From Ideonella_A sp031398385 (lineage in GTDB: Bacteria; Pseudomonadota; Gammaproteobacteria; Burkholderiales; Burkholderiaceae_C): 64,000 bases of DNA. The notes under the pieces were generated by a model that did not search any database, was not told the DNA's origin, and was given only the letters and a program-made list of their open reading frames with translations. The DNA is taken from contig JANNNE010000099.1 of assembly GCA_031398385.1 (NCBI GenBank), forward strand, positions 1 through 64,000, written 5' to 3'. Positions 1-7,762 of the stretch are shown one piece after another; positions within the stretch are counted from its first letter, which is position 1, and each line of letters begins with the position of its first letter. Made by a program: the position numbers and the translations under genes.

Positions 1-186
1 ATCTTCTTGCCGGGCACTGGGCGAGCCTTCGTTCAATGACGATCGACTCACGATAGACCCGCCTCCCGGACCAGCCCGACACTGGTGCTCAACCGGACAA
101 GATAGTTGTCGTCGACCGGACTTGGTCATTGTCGCCAACCAACGCGGCATAGACGTAGCCAATCCACTGCAACAGGAAGGACAAAA

Positions 187-429
187 ATGACGCGCGATAA
201 CATGAAAGTTTGGGTACTTAGTGCTTTGCGATCTCTCGGTGGGAAAGCCAGGGCAGGCGATGTTGCCAAGTACATCTGGCACACGTACGAAGCGCAGCTG
301 AGAAGCTCGGGGCCCATGCTCTACACGTGGCAATACGACGCCCGATGGGCCGCCACTGCGCTCCGGAAGGAGGGGAAACTGAAAGCCGTGAACGGCAGCC
401 GAGATCTGCCTTGGGAACTGGCCAGGTAG
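187..429 (+). CDS. small winged-helix-like protein, 80 aa
   Basis: I chose the ATG at 187 because an AGGAAGG ribosome binding site sits about 7 bases upstream; the frame stays open to 106 but that longer start has no such site. The protein reads as a compact winged-helix fold (VWVLSALRSLGGKARAGDV, then a basic recognition-like stretch ending in WELAR), similar to the Mrr N-terminal wHTH that accompanies restriction systems. It converges on the methyltransferase at 454 with a 24-base gap. A DNA-binding role in the same island is inference; no catalytic residues are visible. Confidence 0.55.
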   Translation: MTRDNMKVWVLSALRSLGGKARAGDVAKYIWHTYEAQLRSSGPMLYTWQYDARWAATALRKEGKLKAVNGSRDLPWELAR

Positions 430-453
430 GTCTAGCTTGACCGGACAGTCGCT

Positions 454-1653
454 TTAGCGGAGCCGGTGAAAGAGGACGACTTCTTCACTGCCGTTCGTGA
501 CACCCCGCTGATCAGCGTACCAACGCCGATTCGGCACTGTGCGCCAGAGGCGTCCATCAGGCGACTCGGTGCAATCCGGAAGCAAACACTCCGTCATGCC
601 CACATCGTCTGCGACGGACAGATAGCGTGGTAACTGCCACTCGGGCTCCGAAAAGGCGACGACCTGAACGATCATGGTGGAACGGTCGCAGAGCGATGCT
701 ACCGACTGCAGCGACTCCTTCAGGTTCGCGAAGTAGCTGTTTAGCTTGATCGTGTTGCGTGCGCCCATCGTGTAGTAAGCCGCACCGTCGCCATCGAGCC
801 GGTTTGCGATCCAGAACGGTGCCGGCGTTTCCTTGCGTCCGTCCACCTGCCAGCGGTGATAGAGGACATGGACGCCGGGGTAAGGCGGAGATGTCACTAC
901 TAGACGAGGCTTTTTCTCGGTGGCGAACAGGGCGTCTGTTTCGAGGCCCTTAGTGGTGCGGTTTATGCAGTGGATGGTGGAGGGCGGGCCCACCGATTCA
1001 ACGGCCTTGCGAAGCTCGCGAGCGCCTTCGATCATCGCAGTTGCGTCCGTGACAATCATGTTCCGAAAGTCCGTGATTGAAGCCAGCTTCTTTCGCCCGT
1101 TCAGCGCCCACTGAGCCGTCCGCAATGTGACGCAACGAGCAAAGGCTTCCAGCCGCCGGTCGTGCAGATTGCGAGCACTTTCCAATACGTGCTCAATGCA
1201 GCGCTTCAACCGCCATGTATTTGCGCCGTCAAGGTGCTTCGTGTACCCAGCGTCTTCATACGCATGGTCCCGCTTCACCGGCGTCCAAATGCTAAAGTTT
1301 GCGGCCACGCGAGATGCCCAGCGGGTGAGCCGGACAAGCTCGTCGTCGCTGTACAGCGTTGTCTTGACCTCACTGACGAACGTCGCCAGCGAGCTAATGT
1401 CAGCGCCGATCGCATTGCGACCTGATGCAAGGGACTCGACGAGCGTCGTGCCTCCCCCCACAAAGGGATCTAGAACGAGATCACCGGGCCGGGTGAAGGT
1501 GTCAATGACGGCACGAACCAGCTTCGGCGAGAACCTCGCAGGGTATCGGTAGAAGTTGTGCGTCAGGCCTGCAATGGGCGACATGTCACAAGCGGCGGCG
1601 ATCAGCCTGGTTACGGCCTCCGGGGCGACCCGGATCATTTCAGTTGTGCTCAT
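454..1653 (-). CDS. site-specific DNA methyltransferase (N4/N6 family)
   Basis: A 399-residue amino-methyltransferase that transfers a methyl group from SAM to an exocyclic amine of cytosine (N4) or adenine (N6). The SAM-binding motif DPFVGGGTT is at residues 62-70 and the catalytic motif TSPPY at 254-258. A serine before PPY is commonest in N4-cytosine enzymes, so m4C is favoured but not proven. Motif I precedes motif IV by about 190 residues, leaving room for target recognition between them. It is only 3 bases behind the ribbon-helix-helix gene, and a GGGG-rich ribosome binding site lies inside that gene's end. No restriction endonuclease is recognisable nearby, so this is either an orphan epigenetic enzyme or the survivor of a restriction-modification system. 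Confidence 0.9.
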   Translation of the reverse strand: MSTTEMIRVAPEAVTRLIAAACDMSPIAGLTHNFYRYPARFSPKLVRAVIDTFTRPGDLVLDPFVGGGTTLVESLASGRNAIGADISSLATFVSEVKTTLYSDDELVRLTRWASRVAANFSIWTPVKRDHAYEDAGYTKHLDGANTWRLKRCIEHVLESARNLHDRRLEAFARCVTLRTAQWALNGRKKLASITDFRNMIVTDATAMIEGARELRKAVESVGPPSTIHCINRTTKGLETDALFATEKKPRLVVTSPPYPGVHVLYHRWQVDGRKETPAPFWIANRLDGDGAAYYTMGARNTIKLNSYFANLKESLQSVASLCDRSTMIVQVVAFSEPEWQLPRYLSVADDVGMTECLLPDCTESPDGRLWRTVPNRRWYADQRGVTNGSEEVVLFHRLR

Positions 1654-1656
1654 GCT

Positions 1657-1842
1657 TTACCCCTTTCGGGCCAGCAGCGGCCACTTGTCGCCGACGTACT
1701 TCTCAGCCGCGTCCCGAACAACCCAGCCTAATGACACTTTCTGATCCTTGGCGATTCGCTGCAGCGTGTCATGCAGATCGGCCGGCAGGCTGACTGACAT
1801 CCTTTTCATCTGTTCGCTCCCAGCTTTCCGCTTGGTGACCAT
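1657..1842 (-). CDS. ribbon-helix-helix (CopG-like) protein
   Basis: A 61-residue protein with the RHH pattern: a short beta strand (KRMSVSLPADL), then two helices (HDTLQRIAKDQKVSLGWVVRDAAEKYV). RHH dimers bind operators and usually repress their own operon. The start is set by an AGGAG site 4-5 bases upstream of the ATG. An internal ATG at the KRMSVSLP segment would give a shorter form. The stop is 3 bases before the methyltransferase start, so the two are translationally linked and the protein is a candidate controller of the methyltransferase (inference from position). Confidence 0.75.
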   Translation of the reverse strand: MVTKRKAGSEQMKRMSVSLPADLHDTLQRIAKDQKVSLGWVVRDAAEKYVGDKWPLLARKG

Positions 1843-2129
1843 TGCTCCTGCCCGCTAACGCCAAGGATGCACCACTTTACACCACAACGGTGAACAGAAC
1901 TAGACGGCAAAACAAGCATGCGTTCGATTGTCCAAGCTGTGTGGCTCACCGGCTCACCAGCCGAGCCACCTCAAAGTTATCCACGAATCCCGATCGGGCG
2001 GCGTCCCGCGGTCCCGCGAGCGTTTCTGACCACCAGCTACGCCCAGTAGGTGAAGGCTATGGAGGCTGACGCCCGGAAGAAGGGATGACGCGAAGATGGC
2101 TGACCACGAGCGATCCGGCATCCACAGCC
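1843..2129. other. intergenic region without recognisable gene
   Basis: Non-coding stretch between the RHH gene and the integrase remnant. It must contain the minus-strand promoter for RHH-methyltransferase. I see no convincing tRNA, repeat or terminator. Short open frames here lack family resemblance or ribosome binding sites. Confidence 0.4.
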
Positions 2130-2405
2130 CAGTGCGGCCTTCTCCCGACCCGCTACGGCAACCCGTATACGGCGGTGGACTTCCCCAGGCAAGGTGGGCA
2201 TGCTGATGCGCGAGTTGCTGGGGCGTTGGGCGTGGTGGCGCAGCGTTTCACGTTTCACGACCTGCGCGCGCACTACACGACCGAGCACAAGGCGATGGGG
2301 GGGGTGATCTGCCAGACCCTGCAAGCGAGCTCAACGACTACCGCAAGGTCCACGAGCGGTCCAAGATCGCGCGACGGAGGGGCGCTCTACGGCTGCTTGC
2401 GGAAA
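2130..2405 (+). pseudogene. tyrosine recombinase/integrase C-terminal remnant
   Basis: Only the catalytic C-terminal end of a phage-type tyrosine integrase remains. One frame reads GLLPTRYGNPYTAV and FTFHDLRAHYTTEHKAMGG, which carries the HxxR catalytic box. The next segment (LPDPASELNDYRKVHERSK) is in another frame after an 8-G run at 2297-2304, and the preceding segment also appears shifted. In the family the residue aligned with the H of KVHERSK is the nucleophilic tyrosine, so it is both frameshifted and active-site mutated. The 3' end overlaps the end of the NYN gene. It points towards the tRNA-Lys pair and marks the region as an old integrated element. Confidence 0.7.
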
Positions 2406-3352
2406 GTAGCGCGCGCCCGATTCTTTTCTGCGTTAGTCAGCTTTCCGCGAGCCAGTGCGAGAAACACGTCGTGGATGAGCGCCTTGTCCACCGAGGCCTC
2501 TATTCGGCTGGTCGAGGGATCAATCGCCTTGGTCGTAGGCCCGAACGTCGAACAGAACGCTTTCACAGCCGTATCGATGGCCGCTTCGTCAGCTGGCGTT
2601 AGCGGTCTAGCGAGCGTAGAAGCAGCTGCCGCAGCGGCTGCGATCTGCGGTGCTGCGAGCGCGGGGCCCGAGACAACTGCAACCGACGCAGCAACTTGCG
2701 GCGCTTGCGATGCACTAGCCGTGCCCGTCGTCAAAGGCTGTGCGCTCGGCGTTCTCGCGGTGGCGGCGGTCTGTGGCCTTGGCCCGGCTGGGACATATCG
2801 AAACGAACCGGCGATGTCTGACCGGCCTAACCTGCCGACACGGTCCGCCCTGCTTGTGATCTCGAAGCTCTGGTGATGCGCCACACCGATCGACAGGTCC
2901 TCGATACCAAGGACCGCGATTCGCACCCCACGTCGCTGGGCGAGCTCGATGCCGACCGCCAGATCGCTGTCGCCTGTGATTAAGATCGCGTCGCAGATGG
3001 CATGATGAGATGTCAGCTCGATCAAGTCCGTGACAATCAACGAATCAACGCCCTTCTGTTGCCCTGCCGAGTTAATGGTCCCGGCACGCAACTGGACATC
3101 GTCCACGTCGACCATAGCCCGTTGCTGCGACGTCAGGCCATTGGCCATCATTCCGTCGTACCAGTAGACCCGAAGGAGCTCCTTGCCGGTGAGTTGCAGC
3201 AGTGACCTCGACTTGTTTACCAAGGTCTCAATCAATGCTGCGGGATCGACAACGTCCAAATCCGCACGCTTCCGGCTGACCTTGTTGCTGACGATCTGTA
3301 TTGCTTGGCTAAGCAGGTAACCTGCGTCGACCATCAGAACGAACCGATTCAT
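2387..3352 (-). CDS. NYN-domain (LabA/DUF88-like) putative ribonuclease
   Basis: A 321-residue protein with an N-terminal NYN/PIN-like fold: MVDAGYL with Asp9, VDSLIVTDL around Asp103/Asp109, and ILITGDSDLA with Asp128/Asp130. These are the acidic residues that bind metal in PIN-related nucleases. After about residue 180 comes a long Ala/Pro/Thr linker, then a helical C-terminal domain of about 75 residues that I do not recognise (starting LTPADEAAIDTAVKAFC). I took the ATG giving MNRFVLMVDAGYL; a start five codons upstream is possible. RNA cleavage is inferred from the fold. It is transcribed away from the tRNA genes and converges on the integrase remnant. Confidence 0.8.
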   Translation of the reverse strand: MNRFVLMVDAGYLLSQAIQIVSNKVSRKRADLDVVDPAALIETLVNKSRSLLQLTGKELLRVYWYDGMMANGLTSQQRAMVDVDDVQLRAGTINSAGQQKGVDSLIVTDLIELTSHHAICDAILITGDSDLAVGIELAQRRGVRIAVLGIEDLSIGVAHHQSFEITSRADRVGRLGRSDIAGSFRYVPAGPRPQTAATARTPSAQPLTTGTASASQAPQVAASVAVVSGPALAAPQIAAAAAAASTLARPLTPADEAAIDTAVKAFCSTFGPTTKAIDPSTSRIEASVDKALIHDVFLALARGKLTNAEKNRARATFRKQP

Positions 3353-3365
3353 AAACGGCGTCCAC

Positions 3366-3392
3366 AAAAGATAAGCCCCCTAAAGAGGGGGC
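3366..3392 (-). terminator. hairpin plus T-rich tail upstream of the NYN gene
   Basis: A perfect 7-bp stem (GCCCCCT/AGGGGGC, 4-base loop) at 3375-3392 is followed on the minus strand by TTATCTTTT. This is a good intrinsic-terminator shape. It lies between the tRNA-Lys genes and the NYN start, so it could stop tRNA read-through or act as an attenuator for the NYN gene. Confidence 0.5.
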
Positions 3393-3668
3393 AGGTGCCG
3401 AAGAGTCCCGATAGGTAGGTGGGGCTCAGCGACGGTGCGAACTGTAGCATGCGCTACGAAGTTCGCAAGTGCATTCAGTAAAGACCCCCGAAAACGAGGA
3501 ATTTTCTACTGTCTGACGATGTCGACTGTCGCTAGTTCCCTGCAAAACGATCTTCGAAAAATACGCCGAATACAGCTTCAATTCCGACGATGGAAATTTT
3601 TTCGACAGCGACACAGCACAGCTTCCTACAACTATCTGTCGTAAGTCATTGATTTTCTCGAGGTATTT
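3393..3668. other. AT-rich intergenic segment beside tRNA-Lys
   Basis: About 275 bases, visibly richer in A/T than the surroundings, with no supported gene. It probably contains the promoter of the NYN gene and the island boundary. I did not find a second copy of the tRNA-Lys 3' end in this window that would define an attachment-site pair. Confidence 0.4.
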
Positions 3669-3744
3669 TGGTGGGCCCTGAGTGACTCGAACACTCGACC
3701 TACGGATTAAGAGTCCGCTGCTCTACCAACTGAGCTAAGAGCCC
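3669..3744 (-). tRNA. tRNA-Lys (anticodon CUU)
   Basis: 76 bases including an encoded CCA. The acceptor stem is GGGCTCT/AGGGCCC (one G-T wobble), the D-arm has AGCTCAGTTGGTAGAGC, the anticodon loop is CTCTTAA (anticodon CTT), and the T-arm is GAGTG-TTCGAGT-CACTC. It is the second of two tandem lysine tRNAs. Confidence 0.95.
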
Positions 3745-3816
3745 CACGGTGCCCGCAAAAAAACACGGCACGCCGAATTTTCGGGGCCATCATGGGGCGG
3801 GAGTGCCGCAACGTGA

Positions 3817-3892
3817 TGGTGGGTCGTGCGTGACTCGAACACGCGACCTACGGATTAAAAGTCCGCTGCTCTACCAACTGAGCTAACGACCC
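3817..3892 (-). tRNA. tRNA-Lys (anticodon UUU)
   Basis: 76 bases with encoded CCA. The acceptor stem is GGGTCGT/ACGACCC and the anticodon loop CTTTTAA (anticodon TTT). It is nearly identical to the downstream CUU gene in the D and anticodon arms, suggesting tandem duplication. The spacing of about 70 bases suggests one transcript. Confidence 0.95.
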
Positions 3893-3952
3893 CCGAAAAG
3901 CCCAAGATTATAACCTGCGGAAACGGCTCGTCCGCCTGGCGGCGCTGGCCGG

Positions 3953-4846
3953 TCAATTCTGTGGGCGATTCAGCAGCTGCAGCAAGGCTTCGTTGGCGGC
4001 GACCAGGCCGAAGCTGGCGGTCACCGCGACGGCCGATCCGTAGCCGTGGCAGTTGAGGCTGCCGTCGATGACGCTGGCCAATCGGTTGACCTCGGCCGCG
4101 CCCTCCTCGGTGCCGTTCAGCGGACCGATCTCGCAAGCCGCCGGCAGCCGCACCGGCTCGCGCGAGAATACGCAGCGCAGGCCGATGCTGGAAGCGCGAA
4201 CGCCGCGTGCAGCGTTGCCGCCGGCGCTGTTGCTGCTGCTCCCTCCCCCTTTCGGCGCGCCATGATGCTGGCGCAGCCGCTGGCGCAACGACGCCAGCAG
4301 CGGGTCGTGGCTGACTTCGGACAGATCGGCCACCTCGACCGCCTGCGGCAGGCGCTTGCCGCCGGCCGCGCCGACGCTGATCACCGTCGATCGCGACGCG
4401 ATGCCCCAGGCAGCGATCGCCGTTTTGGCGCGCAGCTGATCACAGGCGTCGATCACGGCATCGACCGGTTCGGTCAGCAGTGCGGGCCAGTTCGCATCGT
4501 CGACGAATTCCTCGATGCCGATCACCTCGCAGCCGGGATGAATGTCGGCGATGCGCTGCTGCAGGGCGATCACCTTCGATTGCCCGAGCGTCGTGCCGAG
4601 CGCCTGCACCTGGCGGTTGATGTTCGATTCGGAGACATGGTCGAGGTCGATCAGCACCAGCCGGGCCACGCCGCTGCGCGCCAAGGCTTCGACCGCCCAG
4701 GATCCGACACCGCCGAGGCCGACCACCGCAATGCGGGCAGCGCGCACGCGCCGGTATCCCGCTTCGCCGTACAGCCGCTGCAGGCCGCCGAAGCGGCGTT
4801 CCAGATCGGCATCATGGTTGACCCCCGCTTGCCCATCGCCGCTCAT
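3953..4846 (-). CDS. tcdA: tRNA threonylcarbamoyladenosine dehydratase TcdA (CsdL)
   Basis: A 297-residue ThiF/E1-like enzyme that uses ATP to cyclise t6A37 of ANN-decoding tRNAs to ct6A. Visible: FGGLQRLYGEAGYRRVRAARI, the nucleotide-binding loop GLGGVGSWAVEALARSG, DLDHVSESNINRQ, and DACDQLRAKTAIA. A Gly/Ser-rich insertion (GAPKGGGSSSNSAGGN) lies in the loop before the family's C-terminal region. The start codon overlaps the stop of the upstream transporter gene (ATGA). The same minus-strand frame stays open far upstream, but that part is a shadow of the transporter. Confidence 0.93.
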   Translation of the reverse strand: MSGDGQAGVNHDADLERRFGGLQRLYGEAGYRRVRAARIAVVGLGGVGSWAVEALARSGVARLVLIDLDHVSESNINRQVQALGTTLGQSKVIALQQRIADIHPGCEVIGIEEFVDDANWPALLTEPVDAVIDACDQLRAKTAIAAWGIASRSTVISVGAAGGKRLPQAVEVADLSEVSHDPLLASLRQRLRQHHGAPKGGGSSSNSAGGNAARGVRASSIGLRCVFSREPVRLPAACEIGPLNGTEEGAAEVNRLASVIDGSLNCHGYGSAVAVTASFGLVAANEALLQLLNRPQN

Positions 4847-5961
4847 GACGCGCCCCGCTCGACCTGCCAGATCTGCCAGCGCAGCGCCGCAACTGCGCCA
4901 CCGACGATGCCGGCTACCGCGAGCAGGCTGCCGATGCTCAGCGTCGACAGGCCAGTGATGCCCTGCCCGATCGTGCAGCCGAGTGCCGTGACACCGCCGA
5001 CGCCCATCAACACCGCGCCGATCAGGTGGTTGCCAGTGTCGCGGGCATTGCGGAAACCCTCCCAGTGGAAGCTGCGGGTGCTGATCGCATAGGCAAACGA
5101 TCCCAGCGCCACACCCAGCGTCGACACGGCACCGAGCGTCAGGCGTTTGCCGGCGTCGCTGTAATAGATGAACCAGTCGAGCAGCTGCGCCGCCGGTGCG
5201 ACGAAGCTGAGCGACTCCATGCGCCGGCTGGCGGTCGAGACGAAGCTCGCCTCCAGTGTTTCGGGGTGTTCGGCCACATGACCGAACTGCCCGGACACCC
5301 ACCAGACCGCCACGATCACCGCGCCGATGCCGGCGCCGGCCAGCCAGACTTCGCCGCTGCGCCCTTCGGGCCTGGCCAGTACCCAGGCGATGCAGCCGGC
5401 GCCGGCCAGCAGGCCGAGGATGGCCGCGGCGCGCGGAGTGGCGATGCCGAAGGCGGTATTCGCCAGGCTCGGCAGATCCTGTCCGGCAGGCAGCGTCCAG
5501 AACACCTGGTCGACCGTGTTGACACGCCACACGGCGGTCAGCCCGCGGATGGTGGCGTAGGCGCTGATCGCCAGCACCAGAAAGACAACCAGCGATTTCA
5601 GATTGCCGGCGCCGATGCGCAGCAAGGTCTTGCTGCCACAGCCCGAGGCCAGCACCATGCCGATGCCGAACAAGCCGCCGCCCAGCAAGGCGGACAAGGC
5701 CGTGAGGCGGGGCGTGGCATAGAAGCTGTCGGCCGCTTCGACCCAGCCCAGCGCCACCATCGCGTTGAAGCCGACCACCGCGACGCCGATCGCCAGCACC
5801 CACATCCGCATGCGGGTCCAGTCGCCGATGTTGACGATGTCGGACAAGGCACCCATGGTGCAGAAATGGCTGCGCTGGGCGATCACGCCAAACAACAGCG
5901 AGAGGCCGAATGCCGCAACCAGCACCTGGTTTTGCAGCGATTCCAGATCAGCCAGGGTCAT
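4843..5961 (-). CDS. YeeE/YedE (TsuA-like) sulfur-compound transporter
   Basis: A 372-residue polytopic inner-membrane protein of the YeeE/YedE family, whose studied member TsuA takes up thiosulfate. Conserved cysteine motifs are visible: QRSHFCTMGA near the N-terminus, GIGMVLASGCGSKTL around residue 100, and ALGCTIGQGITGLSTLS near the C-terminus. The large loop after the middle helices is periplasmic-like. It overlaps tcdA by 4 bases. No TusA-like sulfur carrier is adjacent, so the substrate is inferred from the family. Confidence 0.88.
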   Translation of the reverse strand: MTLADLESLQNQVLVAAFGLSLLFGVIAQRSHFCTMGALSDIVNIGDWTRMRMWVLAIGVAVVGFNAMVALGWVEAADSFYATPRLTALSALLGGGLFGIGMVLASGCGSKTLLRIGAGNLKSLVVFLVLAISAYATIRGLTAVWRVNTVDQVFWTLPAGQDLPSLANTAFGIATPRAAAILGLLAGAGCIAWVLARPEGRSGEVWLAGAGIGAVIVAVWWVSGQFGHVAEHPETLEASFVSTASRRMESLSFVAPAAQLLDWFIYYSDAGKRLTLGAVSTLGVALGSFAYAISTRSFHWEGFRNARDTGNHLIGAVLMGVGGVTALGCTIGQGITGLSTLSIGSLLAVAGIVGGAVAALRWQIWQVERGAS

Positions 5962-6033
5962 CGACGGATTCTATGCAGAGCGGTCTGGCACCACATCGGG
6001 CACCTCGCCATGGCTGAGGACTCAGTCTGGTGT

Positions 6034-6237
6034 TCAGAACCTGAACTCGGCCGACGCGCCGGCCAGCCAGTTGCGGCCGGGTGCGGGTTCGCAGAAGCGG
6101 CCATTGCCGTCGTTGACGATCACCGAGCCTGCATCGCGCTCGTCGAGCAGCTTGTCGCCGCGCACGAAGCCGCCAAGCTCACAGGCGCAGATCCCGGCAT
6201 ACAGGCGCACGCCGCAGATGCACAGGGCGGCCTCCAG
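6034..6237 (-). pseudogene. C-terminal fragment of a TonB-dependent receptor
   Basis: Directly behind cpoB, the minus strand reads about 68 codons without a start and ends PAPGRNWLAGASAEFRF followed by TGA. PxPGRxxxAG...F ending in an aromatic residue is the signature last beta strand of TonB-dependent receptors, and the preceding text (LYAGICACELGGFVRG, GSVIVNDGNGRF) fits the last barrel strands. The rest of the receptor is absent, so this is the scar of a deletion or rearrangement. Confidence 0.6.
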
Positions 6238-6241
6238 CGTG

Positions 6242-7090
6242 CTACTTCATGGCGACCAGGCGTTCCTTGGCAGCGACCGCGGCTTCAGAGCTCGGGTACG
6301 ACTTGACCAGGTCCTCGAGCGTCTTCTTCGCGGACTTGGCGTCCTTCAGTTCGCTCTGGCAATTGGCGATCGACAACATCGCCTCCGGCGCGCGCAAATG
6401 GGTCGGGGCAATGGCGATCAGCCGGCCGAAGCTGGTCATCGCCAGTTTGCAATCGCGCCGCGCGTACTGTGAGTTGCCCAGCCAGTACAACACCGACTCG
6501 TTGTAGCCACTGCTCGGATAACGTTGCTGGAAGGCCGCCAGCGAGCTCGACGCGGCCACGAAATCGCTGGCCCGGATCTGCGCCATCGCGGCGTCGTACA
6601 GGCGTTTTTCTTCGGGCTCGACCTGGAACTCGACGCCGTCGACAGCGACCTTCTTCGGCTCCATCTGGCGGATGCGCTCGTCGATGCCCTGCTTGATGTC
6701 TTTCTGCGCGCGCTGCAACTCGGCCAGATCGCGACTCACCTGCTCGTTGTTGCCGCGCAGCTTCGCGTTTTCGCCGCGCAGCAACTCGAGCTCGTTATTG
6801 AGGTCGAGCAGGCTGCGGCGCAGCTGGGTGAGCTGCTCGGTCAACGAGGTCGTCAACGCGGTCGTCAACGCGGTCATCTGGGTTGCCAGGTCGGCGTCGC
6901 GGGAACGGCTTTGATCGTTGGTCTGATCGACGCGCTGGCGCAAATCGAGGATGGCCTTGCGCGCTTCTTCGTCATCGAACAAGCCGGCGTGCGCCGGGGC
7001 CAACCAGACGACCGCCAACGCGGCCGCGACGGCGCCACGCCGCGCCGCCGCTGCCCACGAGCCTGCATGGGTCTGGTTCGTGGCTGCCAT
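6242..7090 (-). CDS. cpoB: Tol-Pal coordination protein CpoB (YbgF)
   Basis: A 282-residue periplasmic protein that couples the Tol-Pal machine with PBP1B during division. It has a signal peptide ending PAHA before GLFDDEEAR, a trimerising coiled coil (about residues 37-115), and C-terminal TPR repeats (from AMAQIRASDFVAA onward). I chose the ATG 2 bases after the pal stop; a longer in-frame start would run into pal. It is the last gene of tolB-pal-cpoB. Confidence 0.93.
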   Translation of the reverse strand: MAATNQTHAGSWAAAARRGAVAAALAVVWLAPAHAGLFDDEEARKAILDLRQRVDQTNDQSRSRDADLATQMTALTTALTTSLTEQLTQLRRSLLDLNNELELLRGENAKLRGNNEQVSRDLAELQRAQKDIKQGIDERIRQMEPKKVAVDGVEFQVEPEEKRLYDAAMAQIRASDFVAASSSLAAFQQRYPSSGYNESVLYWLGNSQYARRDCKLAMTSFGRLIAIAPTHLRAPEAMLSIANCQSELKDAKSAKKTLEDLVKSYPSSEAAVAAKERLVAMK

Positions 7091-7092
7091 GA

Positions 7093-7659
7093 TTACTTCG
7101 CGTTGAGTTCGGCGCGGCGGTTCATCGCCCACGCCGCTTCGTCACTGCCCGTTGCCGCCGGCCGCTCCTTGCCGAAGCTCACCGCCTCGACCTGATTTTC
7201 CGCCGCACCCAGCAGCGTCATCGCGCGCGCCACCGCCTCGGCGCGTTTCTGACCCAGTGCCAGGTTGTATTCGCGGCCGCCGCGCTCGTCGGTATGGCCT
7301 TCGATCGACATGCGGCGGGTACGGTCGGCGGCCAACATGCGCGAGTTGGCTTCGACGACGTTGCGGAACTCGTCCTTGACGACGTAGCTGTCGTAATCGA
7401 AGTAGACAACGCGCGGCAGGTTGGCATTGGCCGCGGCACTGCCGGCCCGGTTCAGATCGACACTCGCGACGCCGGACTGTCCGGCCGAGCCGGCGCTGCC
7501 GCCAGCGCCGGCCGAGCCGGAACCCGCGGCGCCTGTACTGCCGGTGCCACGCGATTCGACCGGCACCGGGGTATCGAGCTTGACCCCGGAGGCACAGCCT
7601 CCAAGCACGAGCGCCAGCGAAGTCAGGCCTGCGGAAAGAATCAGTGAGGTGGGCTTCAT
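7093..7659 (-). CDS. pal: peptidoglycan-associated lipoprotein Pal
   Basis: A 188-residue outer-membrane lipoprotein. The signal peptide ends in lipobox LGGC, followed by a Gly/Ser/Ala-rich linker (about residues 35-65) and an OmpA-like peptidoglycan-binding domain (VVYFDYDSYVV, then IEGHTDERGGREYNLALGQKRAEAV). The start is fixed by an AGGAG site 7 bases upstream of the ATG. It tethers the outer membrane to peptidoglycan and interacts with TolB. Confidence 0.95.
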   Translation of the reverse strand: MKPTSLILSAGLTSLALVLGGCASGVKLDTPVPVESRGTGSTGAAGSGSAGAGGSAGSAGQSGVASVDLNRAGSAAANANLPRVVYFDYDSYVVKDEFRNVVEANSRMLAADRTRRMSIEGHTDERGGREYNLALGQKRAEAVARAMTLLGAAENQVEAVSFGKERPAATGSDEAAWAMNRRAELNAK

Positions 7660-7762
7660 GTGGATCTCCTTATGAATGGTTGAGCAGAAAACACGCCCCC
7701 GCGGCGCGCGGGCGTCATCGAGGGCAGACAAGGTGTGGGCATAGCGGGTCACGGCAACGGGC

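Noticed and set aside
1..186. Possible extra N-terminal part of the winged-helix protein or a small gene
   Set aside because: The frame upstream of 187 has no ribosome binding site and no similarity I can recognise.
3953..5803. Long minus-strand open frame that looks like a fusion of TcdA with an N-terminal domain
   Set aside because: The upstream ~300 residues are the out-of-frame shadow of the YeeE/YedE gene; TcdA starts at the ATGA overlap at 4846.
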